Below, in pieces: positions 52,546-60,855 of a DNA stretch of 64,000 nt. Position numbers and translations under genes: made by a program. This DNA is from Kocuria varians. Its GTDB lineage: Bacteria; Actinomycetota; Actinomycetes; Actinomycetales; Micrococcaceae. The stretch spans positions 62,001 to 126,000 of the forward strand of contig NZ_BJNW01000007.1 of the NCBI RefSeq assembly GCF_006539885.1. Direction: 5' to 3'. Under the pieces are notes generated by a model. The model was not told the DNA's origin. It worked only from the letters and a program-made list of their open reading frames with translations, and ran no database searches. The stretch's first letter is position 1. Every line of letters starts with the position of its first letter.

Positions 52546-53431
52546 ATGACCAGCACACCTCGCACCGTGGGAGTCATCGGCCTGGGAGCCATGGGGGCAC
52601 CCATGGCCGGGCACATGGTCGCCGCCGGGCACGACGTCGTCGTGCTGCGCCACAGCCAGTCGAAGGCGGACGGGGCGCGCCCCGTGGACGAGCCCCGTCA
52701 CATGGCGCGGCAGGCGGACCTCGTGGTTCTGGTGGTCCCGGGCGCGGACGAGATCGACGCCCTGCTGCCCCACCTGGCCGAGGGCGTCACGGAGCGGGAC
52801 CCCGGGTACGGGCGGATCGCCGTCGTCGTCTCCTCGACCGTGTCCCCGGAGGACGTGGCGCGCTGGCACGCCGAGTACCCGCTGCTGACCTTCGTGGACG
52901 CACCCGTGTCCGGCGGCGAGGCCGGGGCGGTGCGGGGCGACCTGTCGATCATGGTGGGCGGGGACGACGCCGAGGCCGTGGGTGTGACCCTGGGGGTGCT
53001 CGAGTGCTGCGGCCGGCCGGTCCACCTGGGGCCGCTGGGGGCCGGGCAGGTGGCCAAGGCGTGCAACCAGCTGATCTGTGCGGCGGAGATCGTGGCCCTG
53101 TCCGAGGCGTCGGTGGTCGCGGAGCGGGCGGGGCTGGACCTGGCCGAGCTGCTCGAGCTGATGCAGCGCGGCTACGCCGGCTCCGTGGTCATGGCGGACA
53201 AGACCCCCAAGCTCGTGGCCCACGACTACACGACCTCCGCGCGCGCGAGCTTTGTGCACAAGGACGTCGCCGCGTACCTGGACGCCGCCCACGCCACCGG
53301 CACGCGCTCCGTGGCTGGGCGGACCCCTGCTCGACGCCGCGCGGCGCCTCGTGGACGACGGCTTGGGCGAGCGCGACTCCGCGGTCTTCCAGCAGTGGGT
53401 GGCCGATCAGGAGCACCACCCGCAGGTCTGA
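52546..53431 (+). pseudogene. 3-hydroxyisobutyrate-dehydrogenase-like gene with a frameshift near its 3' end
   Basis: Beta-hydroxyacid dehydrogenase family. The first 255 residues are standard: GVIGLGAMGAPMAGHM (9-24) binds NAD(P), APVSGGEAGA is the substrate loop, GAGQVAKACNQ holds the catalytic Lys and VHKDVAAYLDAA follows. After about codon 255 (near 53305-53312) the frame reads nonsense (VAGRTPARRRAAP). One base over, the expected C-terminus appears as WLGGPLLDAARRLVDDGLGE and ends at 53431. Removing one base restores 294 codons, the family's usual length. As read, the ORF would run to 53448 and overlap the next gene. True mutation or sequencing error cannot be told apart here. Confidence 0.75.
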
Positions 53432-53444
53432 CATCATGCGGGGT

Positions 53445-53933
53445 ATGAGCACCGACACTCCCCAGGACCCGCTGCACTTCTACCTGGACAAGTCCAACCC
53501 CGCCGCCTGGAAGGCCATCGGGGCGCTGTCCAACGCCGCCAAGGAGCAGGCGCAGCAGGCCGGCCTGGACCCGCAGCTCGTGGAGCTCGTGATGCTGCGC
53601 GTGTCCCAGATCAACGGCTGCTCGTACTGCCTGGACGTGCACACCAAGCGCGCCGTCAAGGCCGGTGTGAGCGACCAGCGCCGCGGCCTGCTCCCCACGT
53701 GGGAGGACGCCGCCGTGTACTCGGAGCAGGAGAAGGCGGCCCTCGCCCTGGCCGAGACCGTCACCCGGCTGCCCGGCCCCGAGGACCGGGACGCGTGCCA
53801 GGTGGTGAGCCACGGGGCCCTGACGGACGAGCAGTACTCGGCGGTACAGTGGCTCGCCATCACCATCAACACGACCAACCGCATCTCCATCATGTCGCAC
53901 CACCCGGTCCGCCGAGAGAAGGACAGGTCATGA
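53445..53933 (+). CDS. Carboxymuconolactone-decarboxylase/AhpD-like protein
   Basis: AhpD-type peroxidase fold, 162 residues. The redox motif NGCSYCLDVH gives Cys59 and Cys62 with His66, and VELVMLRVSQI precedes it, as in AhpD core proteins. Expected to reduce alkyl peroxides or act as a thiol-disulfide partner. The ATG at 53445 follows a weak G-rich site; an earlier ATG at 53436 would add three residues. The stop overlaps the pirin start as ATGA, so the two are coupled. Codon use and frame agree with the flanking genes. Confidence 0.88.
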   Translation: MSTDTPQDPLHFYLDKSNPAAWKAIGALSNAAKEQAQQAGLDPQLVELVMLRVSQINGCSYCLDVHTKRAVKAGVSDQRRGLLPTWEDAAVYSEQEKAALALAETVTRLPGPEDRDACQVVSHGALTDEQYSAVQWLAITINTTNRISIMSHHPVRREKDRS

Positions 53934-55060
53934 CGAACCCCGAGAAGAACCCGCAGCCCACGGTGTGCACCAACCACCCGGACCGTTCCGCGGCCGGGAC
54001 CGGGCTGAGCAACGGGGTCGCCGTGGCGGCAGGCGAGAACGGTCCCGTGGAGATCCTGGAGCCCCGCGCCGTCCCCCTGGGCGGACCGCGCGGCATGACG
54101 GTCCAGCGCACTCTGCCGCAGAAGGCCCGTTCGCTGATCGGGGCGTGGTGCTTCCTGGACGCCTACGGCCCGGACGACGTCGCCGCGACCGGCGGCATGA
54201 AGGTCGCCCGCCACCCGCACACGGGGCTGGCCACGGTGTCGTGGCTGTTCGAGGGCCACATCGACCACATCGACTCCGCCGGCAACTGGGCCACGGTCCG
54301 GCCCGGCGAGGTGGACCTCATGAACGCTGGGCGCGGTATCACGCACTCCGAGTTCTCCACGGCCGACACCACCGTGCTGCACGGCGTGCAGCTCTGGCAC
54401 GCGTTCCCGGACGCGGACCGCTTCGGCGAACCGGGTCTCGACAGCCACCGGCCGGAACCCGTCACCGGGGAGGGCTTCTCCGCCCGCGTCTTCCTGGGAT
54501 CGCTGCTCGGGGTGACCTCCCCTGTGGCCACCCGCCTGCCGCTGACCGGCGTGGAGCTGCACCTGGAGCCGGGAACCCCCCTGGAGGTCGAGGTCCCCGC
54601 GGACCACGAGCACGGGCTGCTGCGCGTCACCGGTCCCCTCGCGCTCGACGGCGTGGGCATCCCCCGGCACGGGATCGCCTACACCGCGCCAGGGCGGGCC
54701 ACCCTGCGGATCACCGCCGGTGACGAGCCCGCCCTGGCCGTGCTGATCGGCGGGCAGCCGCTCAACGAGCAGATCGTGATGTGGTGGAACTTCGTGGGCC
54801 GCTCGCACGAGGAGATCGAGACCTGGCGGCGCGCCTACATGGAGGAGATGGGATTCACGGCGCCCTCCGCGGACTCCCCGCTGCCCGCTGACCGGGTGGG
54901 CGGCTCCGTGGCGACCGGTGCCTTCGAGGTCGACGAGCTGCTCGGCAGCTCCTACGACGACGGCCGCCCCTTCCCGCAGTTCGGGACGTTCCCTCCGGGT
55001 CAGCCGGCACCCCTGCCGGCCCCCGAGCTGCCGAACACCACGCTGCGCGCGCGGGGGTGA
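53930..55060 (+). CDS. Pirin-family cupin protein
   Basis: Pirin, 376 residues, a two-cupin iron protein that in bacteria can act as quercetinase or redox-linked regulator. Metal ligands in the first cupin: RHPHTGLATVSWLFEGHIDH (His at several positions) and GRGITHSEF; the family phrase SLIGAWCFLDAYGPDD is near 68. The second cupin, from about 230, has lost most ligands. The C-terminal 70 residues end in a proline-rich tail. It is coupled to the AhpD-like gene, suggesting a redox unit. Followed by a hairpin made of the dispersed word. Confidence 0.9.
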   Translation: MTNPEKNPQPTVCTNHPDRSAAGTGLSNGVAVAAGENGPVEILEPRAVPLGGPRGMTVQRTLPQKARSLIGAWCFLDAYGPDDVAATGGMKVARHPHTGLATVSWLFEGHIDHIDSAGNWATVRPGEVDLMNAGRGITHSEFSTADTTVLHGVQLWHAFPDADRFGEPGLDSHRPEPVTGEGFSARVFLGSLLGVTSPVATRLPLTGVELHLEPGTPLEVEVPADHEHGLLRVTGPLALDGVGIPRHGIAYTAPGRATLRITAGDEPALAVLIGGQPLNEQIVMWWNFVGRSHEEIETWRRAYMEEMGFTAPSADSPLPADRVGGSVATGAFEVDELLGSSYDDGRPFPQFGTFPPGQPAPLPAPELPNTTLRARG

Positions 55061-55064
55061 GCGG

Positions 55065-55106
55065 GCGGCGTCGTCGCGCGAACCACGCGCACGAGGACGA
55101 CGCCGC
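55065..55106. terminator. Terminator-like hairpin from inverted GCGGCGTCGTC / GACGACGCCGC
   Basis: GCGGCGTCGTC at 55065-55075 and GACGACGCCGC at 55096-55106 form an 11-bp outer stem. GCGCG at 55076-55080 and CGCGC at 55086-55090 make an inner stem, with a five-base bulge on one side. It lies four bases after the pirin stop. Confidence 0.65.
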
Positions 55107-55176
55107 GCGAGCACCCGGCGCAGCGCCCCGGGCCCACCACGAACCAGCCAGAATCCGTCCGTCCGAGGAGGACACC

Positions 55177-55539
55177 ATGAGCGAGAACCCCACCATCGAG
55201 AACCCGCAGGTCTCCCTGGGCGCCGACGAGCAGGGCACCCAGCGCTTCGAGATCCGCGTGGACGACCCCGCGGACCCGGTGGGCTTCACCGTGGCCATCG
55301 ACCACCAGGCCGGCGAGAAGAAGCAGCGGATCTTCCCGCACACCGAGGTGGACGACGCCTTCGGCGGGCACGGACTGGCCTCCACCCTCGTGCGCGAGGC
55401 GCTCGACGCGACCATTGCGGACGGCTATGAGCTCGTAATCTTCTGCCCGTACATCAAGTCGTGGATCAAGAAGCACCCCGAGTACGAGCAGTACACGGTC
55501 AAGCCGACCACGGACCACCTCGCGGCGCTGCGCGGCTGA
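55177..55539 (+). CDS. Small GNAT-type N-acetyltransferase
   Basis: A 120-residue minimal GNAT protein of the YjdJ/COG2388 kind: VGFTVAIDHQAGEKKQRIFP then FGGHGLASTLVREALDATIA, which carries the acetyl-CoA pyrophosphate loop G-x-G-x-A, and VIFCPYIKSWIKKHPEY near the end, the family's typical C-terminus. The substrate is unknown. The ATG at 55177 has GAGGAGGA six bases before it; the open frame upstream is read through a hairpin and has no match. Confidence 0.87.
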   Translation: MSENPTIENPQVSLGADEQGTQRFEIRVDDPADPVGFTVAIDHQAGEKKQRIFPHTEVDDAFGGHGLASTLVREALDATIADGYELVIFCPYIKSWIKKHPEYEQYTVKPTTDHLAALRG

Positions 55540-55557
55540 CCCGGGCCGAGGTACATC

Positions 55558-55677
55558 AGCGGAGCAAACGCACGCTGGCGGTGCCCCAGGGTGCCTCAGC
55601 GGAGCAAAGGCACGCAGGAGGCCCCGCAGGCTGCACTGGCGGAGCAAAGGCACGCGGCCGGAACGGCGGGTGTATAC
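55558..55677. repeat. Three direct repeats with exact 40-bp period
   Basis: An 18-base core, AGCGGAGCAAAGGCACGC, recurs at 55558-55575 (one base different), 55598-55615 and 55638-55655 (one base different), each exactly 40 bases after the last. The spacers are not conserved but are GC-rich with short inverted pieces such as GGTGCCCCAGGGTGCC. The array occupies the space between the GNAT stop and the DUF488 start at 55685 and has no coding potential of its own in the gene frames. Confidence 0.8.
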
Positions 55678-55684
55678 CGGAAGC

Positions 55685-56035
55685 ATGAACGTTGTGGTGA
55701 AACGCATCTATGATGAGCCCGCCCAGAACGACGGCACCCGGGTGCTGGTGGACCGCGTCTGGCCGCGGGGCATCCGCAAGGCGGACGCGGACCTCGACGA
55801 CTGGAACAGGGACGTGGCGCCCTCCACCGAGCTGCGCAAGTGGTACGGCCACGACCCGGAGAAGTTCGACGAGTTCTCCCGCCGCTACCGCGAGGAGCTG
55901 GACACCGAGGCAGGCCGCGAGGCCCTGCAGAAGCTGCGGGACAGCGTCAAGGGTAAACGCCTGACCCTGCTCACGGCCTCCAAGGCGGCGGACATCAGCC
56001 AGGCCGCCGTGCTGCAGAAGATCCTCTCGGACTGA
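55685..56035 (+). CDS. DUF488 family protein
   Basis: DUF488 protein of 116 residues, function unknown though the family is sometimes linked to uptake or repair. Family marks: VVKRIYDEPAQNDGTRVLVD, RVWPRGIRKADADLDDWNRD and APSTELRKWYGHDPEKFDEF, ending LTLLTASKAADISQAAVL. Start at the ATG at 55685, which begins at the conserved first strand; the frame from 55670 adds five residues within the repeat. A small hairpin follows. Confidence 0.9.
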   Translation: MNVVVKRIYDEPAQNDGTRVLVDRVWPRGIRKADADLDDWNRDVAPSTELRKWYGHDPEKFDEFSRRYREELDTEAGREALQKLRDSVKGKRLTLLTASKAADISQAAVLQKILSD

Positions 56036-56046
56036 GCGGCCCCGCT

Positions 56047-56065
56047 GCGGGGTCTCAAGACCCGC
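56047..56065. terminator. Short hairpin between convergent genes
   Basis: GCGGG-TCT at 56047-56055 (one bulged G) pairs with AGACCCGC at 56058-56065. It is 12 bases after the DUF488 stop and 34 before the end of the convergent surface-protein gene. Confidence 0.45.
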
Positions 56066-56098
56066 GACCTATCCGGGTGGGCAGCAACGCCGCCCCGG

Positions 56099-57376
56099 TC
56101 AGTGCGCCGTGAAGCTCCAGGCCTGCTCCGTCTCCACGACCACGTACCGGTCGCCCTCGCCCACGGTGACGTCCAGGTCCGCGGGGGCCTGGTGCCACTG
56201 GTGCGCGTCCGGGAGGCTGAGGTCGTCGGCGGGATAGACCTCGACCGTGGGCACATCCGCCTTGTCCTGGCCGGGGACGCTGAGGGTGTAGCCGGTTGAC
56301 GCCCCCGCCGGGATCCGGAAGACCGCCGAGCCGTTGCCCGCGACGGTCGCCCCGCGCTGCACCTCCGGAACCGAGGAGAACGGGTAACCGGTGACCTCCC
56401 AGGTCATGCCCTTGTTCCCCTGCGCGTAGAGGACGCCGGTGTCACGGGTGAGGCCTCCCTCGTTGATCAGCCTGGACCCGGTCTGTCCCGACCGGAGGAG
56501 CGTCGTGGACATGGACGTCGTTCCGCCTGTCTTGTCCTTGCCGCTCACGAAGAACAGCCCCTTGCCCGTGCCGCCGGCCTTCCAGACCAGCAGCATCGGG
56601 CCGTCGTGGGAGGGGACGGTGATGGTGGCCGCGGGGTCGCCCTCGGTCAGGCTGGACTCGGCGAAGGTTCCGCTCTTGTGGAACAGCGCCTTCCCCGTGG
56701 GCGCGGGCAGTGGGTGCGCCCCGGTGTCGGCTTTCGCGCCCGGCGAGGGAACGGTCGTGCCGTCCGCAGCCTGCCCCGACGACGACGCCCCGGCCTCCTC
56801 GCGCGGTGTCGCCACCTCCCCGGTGCTCTCCGGCGCGGGATCGTCCCCGCCACCGGCGGAAAAAGTCTTCAGCCCCACGAAGACCAGCAGGCCCACGACG
56901 AGCAGCAGCACGAGAGCCCCCACGGCCACGAGCGCCACGGCGACGCCCACGGGCACACCCTCACGAGCGGCTGCGCCGGTGTTCCACGAGGGCGTGTTCG
57001 CGCCGGAACCCTCCGGCCTGCCCTGACCCCACACGGGCGCGTACTCCTCCACGGCGTGCGGACCCCGCCCGTCCGAACGCGGCCCGGGATACGGTCCGGC
57101 TCCGCTCCCGGGACCGGCACCGGGCCCGGGACCGGCACCGGGCCCGGGACCGGCACCGGGCCCGGGAGGCCCGTAGGGGTCGAAGGTGAGCCGCGGGTCG
57201 AAGCCTCCCTGCGCCCCCGGGTTCGTGCCGTCGCCGGCGCCCCAGTTCGGGTTCCGGCCATCACCGGCGTTCGGAACCGGATTGGTGCCGTTCCCGGCGT
57301 TCGGGCACGGTCCCAAAGGTCCCGGACGGCGCTCCTCGGGCGGCTCGGGAGGGGTGGCACCTGCAGACGTACTCAT
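56099..57376 (-). CDS. Membrane-anchored extracytoplasmic protein with Pro/Gly repeats
   Basis: A 425-residue protein I do not recognise. The N-terminal 180 residues are low complexity and probably cytosolic, with three loose NAGDGTNP-like repeats (CPNAGNGTNPVPNAGDGRNP) and a GPGPGAGPGPGAG stretch from an 18-bp DNA repeat. One membrane helix lies at about 203-229 (VALVAVGALVLLLVVGLLVF). After a Ser/Thr/Pro spacer comes an extracellular beta-rich domain of about 130 residues (ITVPSHDGPMLLVWKAGG to VVVETEQAWSFTAH). The ATG at 57376 is the start preceding MSTSAGATPPE; the longer frame has no support. Function unknown, possibly cell-surface sensing or adhesion. Confidence 0.7.
   Translation of the reverse strand: MSTSAGATPPEPPEERRPGPLGPCPNAGNGTNPVPNAGDGRNPNWGAGDGTNPGAQGGFDPRLTFDPYGPPGPGAGPGPGAGPGPGAGPGSGAGPYPGPRSDGRGPHAVEEYAPVWGQGRPEGSGANTPSWNTGAAAREGVPVGVAVALVAVGALVLLLVVGLLVFVGLKTFSAGGGDDPAPESTGEVATPREEAGASSSGQAADGTTVPSPGAKADTGAHPLPAPTGKALFHKSGTFAESSLTEGDPAATITVPSHDGPMLLVWKAGGTGKGLFFVSGKDKTGGTTSMSTTLLRSGQTGSRLINEGGLTRDTGVLYAQGNKGMTWEVTGYPFSSVPEVQRGATVAGNGSAVFRIPAGASTGYTLSVPGQDKADVPTVEVYPADDLSLPDAHQWHQAPADLDVTVGEGDRYVVVETEQAWSFTAH
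57111..57164 (-). repeat. Three perfect 18-bp tandem repeats within the surface-protein gene
   Basis: GGACCGGCACCGGGCCCG at 57111-57128, 57129-57146 and 57147-57164, all identical and in frame, coding (minus strand) for PGPGAG units. Copy number may vary between strains. Confidence 0.9.
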
Positions 57377-57546
57377 GGAAACCTCGCACCGTGGTGATCT
57401 TTCGGTCATCCTCCCACGGGAGGGGCCGTGCCACACCGGTGCGGGCTTTTGAGACCCTTCCAGGATCGCCGCGTACCGTGGTTCCCGGTCGTGAATTCGC
57501 TTCATACCGGACCCTGACCCCCCCACCACGATCGAGGTCGATTCCC

Positions 57547-58509
57547 ATGCGTTCCCGTTCCGTCCCCCTCGCCTCCGCCCTCTGCCCCCTCCTGCTGCTG
57601 ACCGGTTGCGGCGCTGGCTCCACGGAAGCCGACGACGCCGCGGACGGCGGCGGCGCAGCGTCGTCGTCGTCCCAGAGCAGCGAACCGGAAACCACGCCCT
57701 CCCCCACCCAGCCGGCGGAACTGATCGGGGGCGGCACCACCCTGTTCCCGGACCGCAGGTTCGTGGCGCTCTACGGCCACCCGGGAACCCCCGGCCTGGG
57801 CGCGCTCGGCGAGCAGGGACCGCAGGAGTCGGTGTCCCGCGTGAAGGAGCTCGCCGCGAGCTACGAGCCGTACAGCGAGGAGAAGGTGGTCCCGGCGTTC
57901 GAGATCATCGCGACCACCGCCTCATCGGATCCCGGCCCGGACGGCAACTACTCCAACGAGTCGCCCATCGAGGAGCTCGAGCCGTACGTGAAGGCCGCCG
58001 AGGACAACGGCGTCTACGTGGTCCTGGACCTGCAGCCCGGCCAGGCGGACTTCCCCTCCCAGGCCAAGCAGTACGAGAAGCTGCTCAAGCACCCGAACGT
58101 GGGCCTCGCCCTGGACTCCGAGTGGCGCCTGGCCCCGGGACAACTGCCGCTGCAGCAGATCGGCTCCGTGGACGCCTCGGAGATCAACGAGACCGCGGAG
58201 TGGCTCGCCGGCCTCACGGCCGAGAACAAGCTGCCGCAGAAGGCCATGATCCTGCACCAGTTCTCCATGTCCATGATCCGCAACCGGGAAGCCATCAACA
58301 CGAGCCACCCGGAGCTCGCGTACGTGCTGCACGCGGACGGGCACGGCACCCCGGACCTCAAGACGGGCACCTGGAAGACCCTCCAGGAAGGCCTGCCGCA
58401 GGGGATCCGGATGGCCTGGAAGAACTTCTACGACGAGGACACCCCCATGTACACGCCGCAGCAGACCTTCGCGATCACCCCCAAGCCGTGGTTCGTCTCG
58501 TACCAGTGA
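57547..58509 (+). CDS. Secreted lipoprotein, unknown function
   Basis: A 320-residue exported protein. Signal ends LLLLTGC with the lipid-attached Cys at 21, then a spacer rich in Asp, Ala and Ser (DDAADGGGAASSSSQSSEPE) built over an exact and a variant copy of the dispersed word. The folded part opens FVALYGHPGTPGLGALGEQG and has VKELAASYEPYSEEKVVPAF, VYVVLDLQPGQADFPSQAKQ and WKNFYDEDTPMYTPQQTFAI; the alternation of strands and helices and the VALDSEW-like motif suggest a TIM-barrel, perhaps glycosidase-like, but I cannot name the family. The ATG at 57547 precedes the signal peptide. Confidence 0.75.
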   Translation: MRSRSVPLASALCPLLLLTGCGAGSTEADDAADGGGAASSSSQSSEPETTPSPTQPAELIGGGTTLFPDRRFVALYGHPGTPGLGALGEQGPQESVSRVKELAASYEPYSEEKVVPAFEIIATTASSDPGPDGNYSNESPIEELEPYVKAAEDNGVYVVLDLQPGQADFPSQAKQYEKLLKHPNVGLALDSEWRLAPGQLPLQQIGSVDASEINETAEWLAGLTAENKLPQKAMILHQFSMSMIRNREAINTSHPELAYVLHADGHGTPDLKTGTWKTLQEGLPQGIRMAWKNFYDEDTPMYTPQQTFAITPKPWFVSYQ

Positions 58510-58722
58510 GGCCCGCACCCGTGAGGTCCCGGGGCTGAGGCTGCGGGCGAGACCACCGGCGAGGCCCGCGACGGAGTCATTGGGTCCGCGCGGATAAGGC
58601 CGCAGGAGGAACGGCAGACGCGGGAGTTCGCCGCGGGAAAAATTTCCGGCAGCATCCTTCCCTTCTTCCCCGGGGCGGGTCTAGATTGTGAGCACCTGTT
58701 CGATCCACGGAAGGAAGTGCCT

Positions 58723-58914
58723 ATGGGACTCGGTGACAAGATCAGCAATGCTGCGGAGAAGGCTTCCGGCACCGCCAAGGAAAAGCTTGGTGACGCCACG
58801 GACAACAAGGATCTGCAAGCTGAAGGCGCCGCGGACAAGGTTTCCGGTGGCGCAAAGCAGTCCGTGGAGAACATCAAAGACGCCGGCAAGAATCTGAAGG
58901 ACGGGCTGAGCTGA
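58723..58914 (+). CDS. CsbD-family stress protein
   Basis: A 63-residue CsbD-like protein, highly charged and helical: LGDKISNAAEKASGTAKEKL, GDATDNKDLQAEGAADKVSG. Proteins of this kind are stress-induced in many bacteria (sigma-B control in Bacillus), function unclear. The ATG at 58723 has AAGGAA 6 bases upstream; an earlier GTG at 58717 is less likely. Its codons are noticeably less GC-rich than those of its neighbours, as expected for a small, highly expressed gene. Confidence 0.9.
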   Translation: MGLGDKISNAAEKASGTAKEKLGDATDNKDLQAEGAADKVSGGAKQSVENIKDAGKNLKDGLS

Positions 58915-59023
58915 GCTCCGCACCCGCAACCTTTTGACCGGAGGGCCCTCGTCGCGAAAGCGGCGGGAACCTTTCGCATGCCCGGGCTGCTCCGCCGGGA
59001 CGGCCCGGCTGTGGCGGGGGGGG

Positions 59024-60379
59024 TCAGCGCACCCGGTAGCGGCGTCGCGCCACGATCAGGCTCACCAGCGACAGCAGGGCGACGGCGGCGTAGTAGATGC
59101 TCGGCGCGGTGAGGGAGCCCGTGGCGGACACGAGCCACGCGAGGGCCAGCGGTGCGAAGCCGCCGAACACGGTCACGCCCAGGTTGTAGGCCACGGACAT
59201 CCCTGTCGTGCGGATCTCGGTGGGGAACATCTCCGTGAGCAGCGCGGGCAGCGGGCCGAAGTACATGGCCATGATGATGCCCAGCACCGCCTGCACCACG
59301 GTCAGGGTGGCCACCGACGGCACGGCGACGAGCCACAGGAACAGCGGGTACACCACCACGACCCCCACCGCGGCGGCCACGAGCATCAGCTTGCCGGGTC
59401 CCACGCGGTCCGCCAGGTGGCCGATGAACGGCGAGCCCACCAGGGTGACCAGGCCCGCGACCACACCGCCCAGGTACGCGGCCCAGGAGGGCAGGTCCAG
59501 GTTCTGGATGGAGTAGGTGGGCATGAACAGGATCGTGTACACGGACATGGACGCCAGCCCCACCACGCCCGCCGCGGTGAGCCACCGGCCACCGGAGTGC
59601 AGGATGGTCTGCGCGAGGGGGCCGCGGCCGAGGGAGGGGCGGGGCGCCGTCGTCGTCGAATCGTGGGCGGCGGCCGACGCCGCGCGCTCGCGCTCGTCCT
59701 GCAGCCGCTGGAAGTCGGGCGTCTCGTCCATGCGCAGCCGGATGAACAGACCCACGGGCCCGATCAGCAGACCGAAGACGTAGGGCACGCGCCAGCCCCA
59801 CGAGTACAGGGCCTCCTCGCTGAGCAGTCGGTGCAGCACGAAGCCGAAGCCGGAGGCCAGGAAGATCGCGATGCCCTGGGTGGCCACCTGCCACGAGCCG
59901 TAGAACGCGCGCCTGTCCGGGGCGTTCTCGATCAGGAACGCCGTGGCCGTGCCGAACTCGCCACCGGCGGAGAAGCCCTGGATGAGCCGCGCGAGCAGGA
60001 TGATCAGAGCGGCGGCGGGGCCGATCACCGCCGAGGTGGGCGCCACGATCATGAGGAGCGTGCCGAGCATCATGAGCACGATCGTGATGGTGAGGGCGGG
60101 GCGGCGGCCGTGGCGGTCCGCGAAGGAACCCAGCACGAGCGCACCGAGCGGGCGGATCAGGTAGGAGACGGCGAACGTGCCGAAGGTCAGCAGCGTGCCG
60201 GTCACGCGGTCGATGCCGTCCGACTCGAAGAAGAGCTTGGAGATCACCACGGCCAGGGACGAGTAGACGATGATGTCGAACCACTCGAGCGCGTTGCCGA
60301 TCGAGGAGGCGACCACGGCGCGGCGTGCGGTGACGCGCTGCTCGTGGGTGACGGGTGTGCCGACGGTCGTGGTGCTCAT
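59024..60379 (-). CDS. MFS transporter of the metabolite:H+ symporter family
   Basis: Metabolite:proton symporter of 451 residues, 12 helices, in the ShiA/ProP/KgtP branch. Opening VVASSIGNALEWFDIIVYSS, the loop GSFADRHGRRPAL after helix 2, RLIQGFSAGGEFGTATAFLI and the second-half GHLADRVGPGKLM are family signatures. It imports a carboxylate or compatible solute; which one is unknown. I chose the ATG at 60379 (MSTTTVG); an ATG at 60403 adds eight residues. The ribosome site is weak in either case. The loop near residue 240 (ASAAAHDSTTTAPRP) carries a variant of the dispersed word. Eight G directly follow the stop. Confidence 0.9.
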   Translation of the reverse strand: MSTTTVGTPVTHEQRVTARRAVVASSIGNALEWFDIIVYSSLAVVISKLFFESDGIDRVTGTLLTFGTFAVSYLIRPLGALVLGSFADRHGRRPALTITIVLMMLGTLLMIVAPTSAVIGPAAALIILLARLIQGFSAGGEFGTATAFLIENAPDRRAFYGSWQVATQGIAIFLASGFGFVLHRLLSEEALYSWGWRVPYVFGLLIGPVGLFIRLRMDETPDFQRLQDERERAASAAAHDSTTTAPRPSLGRGPLAQTILHSGGRWLTAAGVVGLASMSVYTILFMPTYSIQNLDLPSWAAYLGGVVAGLVTLVGSPFIGHLADRVGPGKLMLVAAAVGVVVVYPLFLWLVAVPSVATLTVVQAVLGIIMAMYFGPLPALLTEMFPTEIRTTGMSVAYNLGVTVFGGFAPLALAWLVSATGSLTAPSIYYAAVALLSLVSLIVARRRYRVR

Positions 60380-60527
60380 ACTTGCACCGTAAACCATTTT
60401 CACCGTGGGCCTCCCCGCCGTGACGTCGCGTGACGTGGGAGCCCCGCCCTATGCTGGGCGGGCAAGAACATGCCGGGCGCGGCACTCACCGCGCCCCGCG
60501 ATCCACCGGACGAGAGGCAGCAGCGCA

Positions 60528-60851
60528 ATGATCTTCATCGTGGTCAAGTTCGAGGTCAAGGACGAGTACGTGGACCGCTGGCCCGAGCTCGTGGCCGAGT
60601 TCACCACAGCCACTCGGCAGGAGCCCGGCAACAAGTGGTTCGACTGGTCCCGCAGCCTGGAGAACCCGAACGAGTACGTGCTCGTGGAGGCCTTCGAGGA
60701 CGACGCCGCGGAGGCGCACGTGAACTCCGAGCACTTCACGCGCATGACCGAGCAGTTCCCGCAGTACCTGGTGAAGACCCCGCGCATTATCTCCCGCCAG
60801 ATCGAGGGTGACGGCTGGGAGGAGATGGGCGAGGTCCAGGTCTCCGAGTAG
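60528..60851 (+). CDS. Antibiotic biosynthesis monooxygenase-domain (YgiN-like) protein
   Basis: A 107-residue dimeric alpha-beta barrel protein of the ABM/YgiN type, often a quinol monooxygenase or small-molecule oxygenase. Motifs: FIVVKFEVKDEYVDRWPELV at the N-terminus, WFDWSRSLENPNEYVLVEAF in the middle and EHFTRMTEQFPQYL near the end. The acidic EDDAAEAH comes from a copy of the dispersed word. It lies five bases ahead of the kinase-like gene, suggesting cotranscription. Substrate unknown. Confidence 0.85.
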   Translation: MIFIVVKFEVKDEYVDRWPELVAEFTTATRQEPGNKWFDWSRSLENPNEYVLVEAFEDDAAEAHVNSEHFTRMTEQFPQYLVKTPRIISRQIEGDGWEEMGEVQVSE

Positions 60852-60855
60852 GCCC

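Noticed and set aside
55558-55677. CRISPR array
   Set aside because: Only three 18-base cores with 22-base spacers, no cas genes, no leader, and the repeats are degenerate; the period of 40 is too short for known arrays.
57111-57164. Intergenic regulatory repeat
   Set aside because: The repeats are in frame inside a real gene and encode PGPGAG units.
59016-59023. Eight-G run after the MFS stop codon as a phase switch
   Set aside because: It lies just outside the coding region, so slippage would not change the protein.
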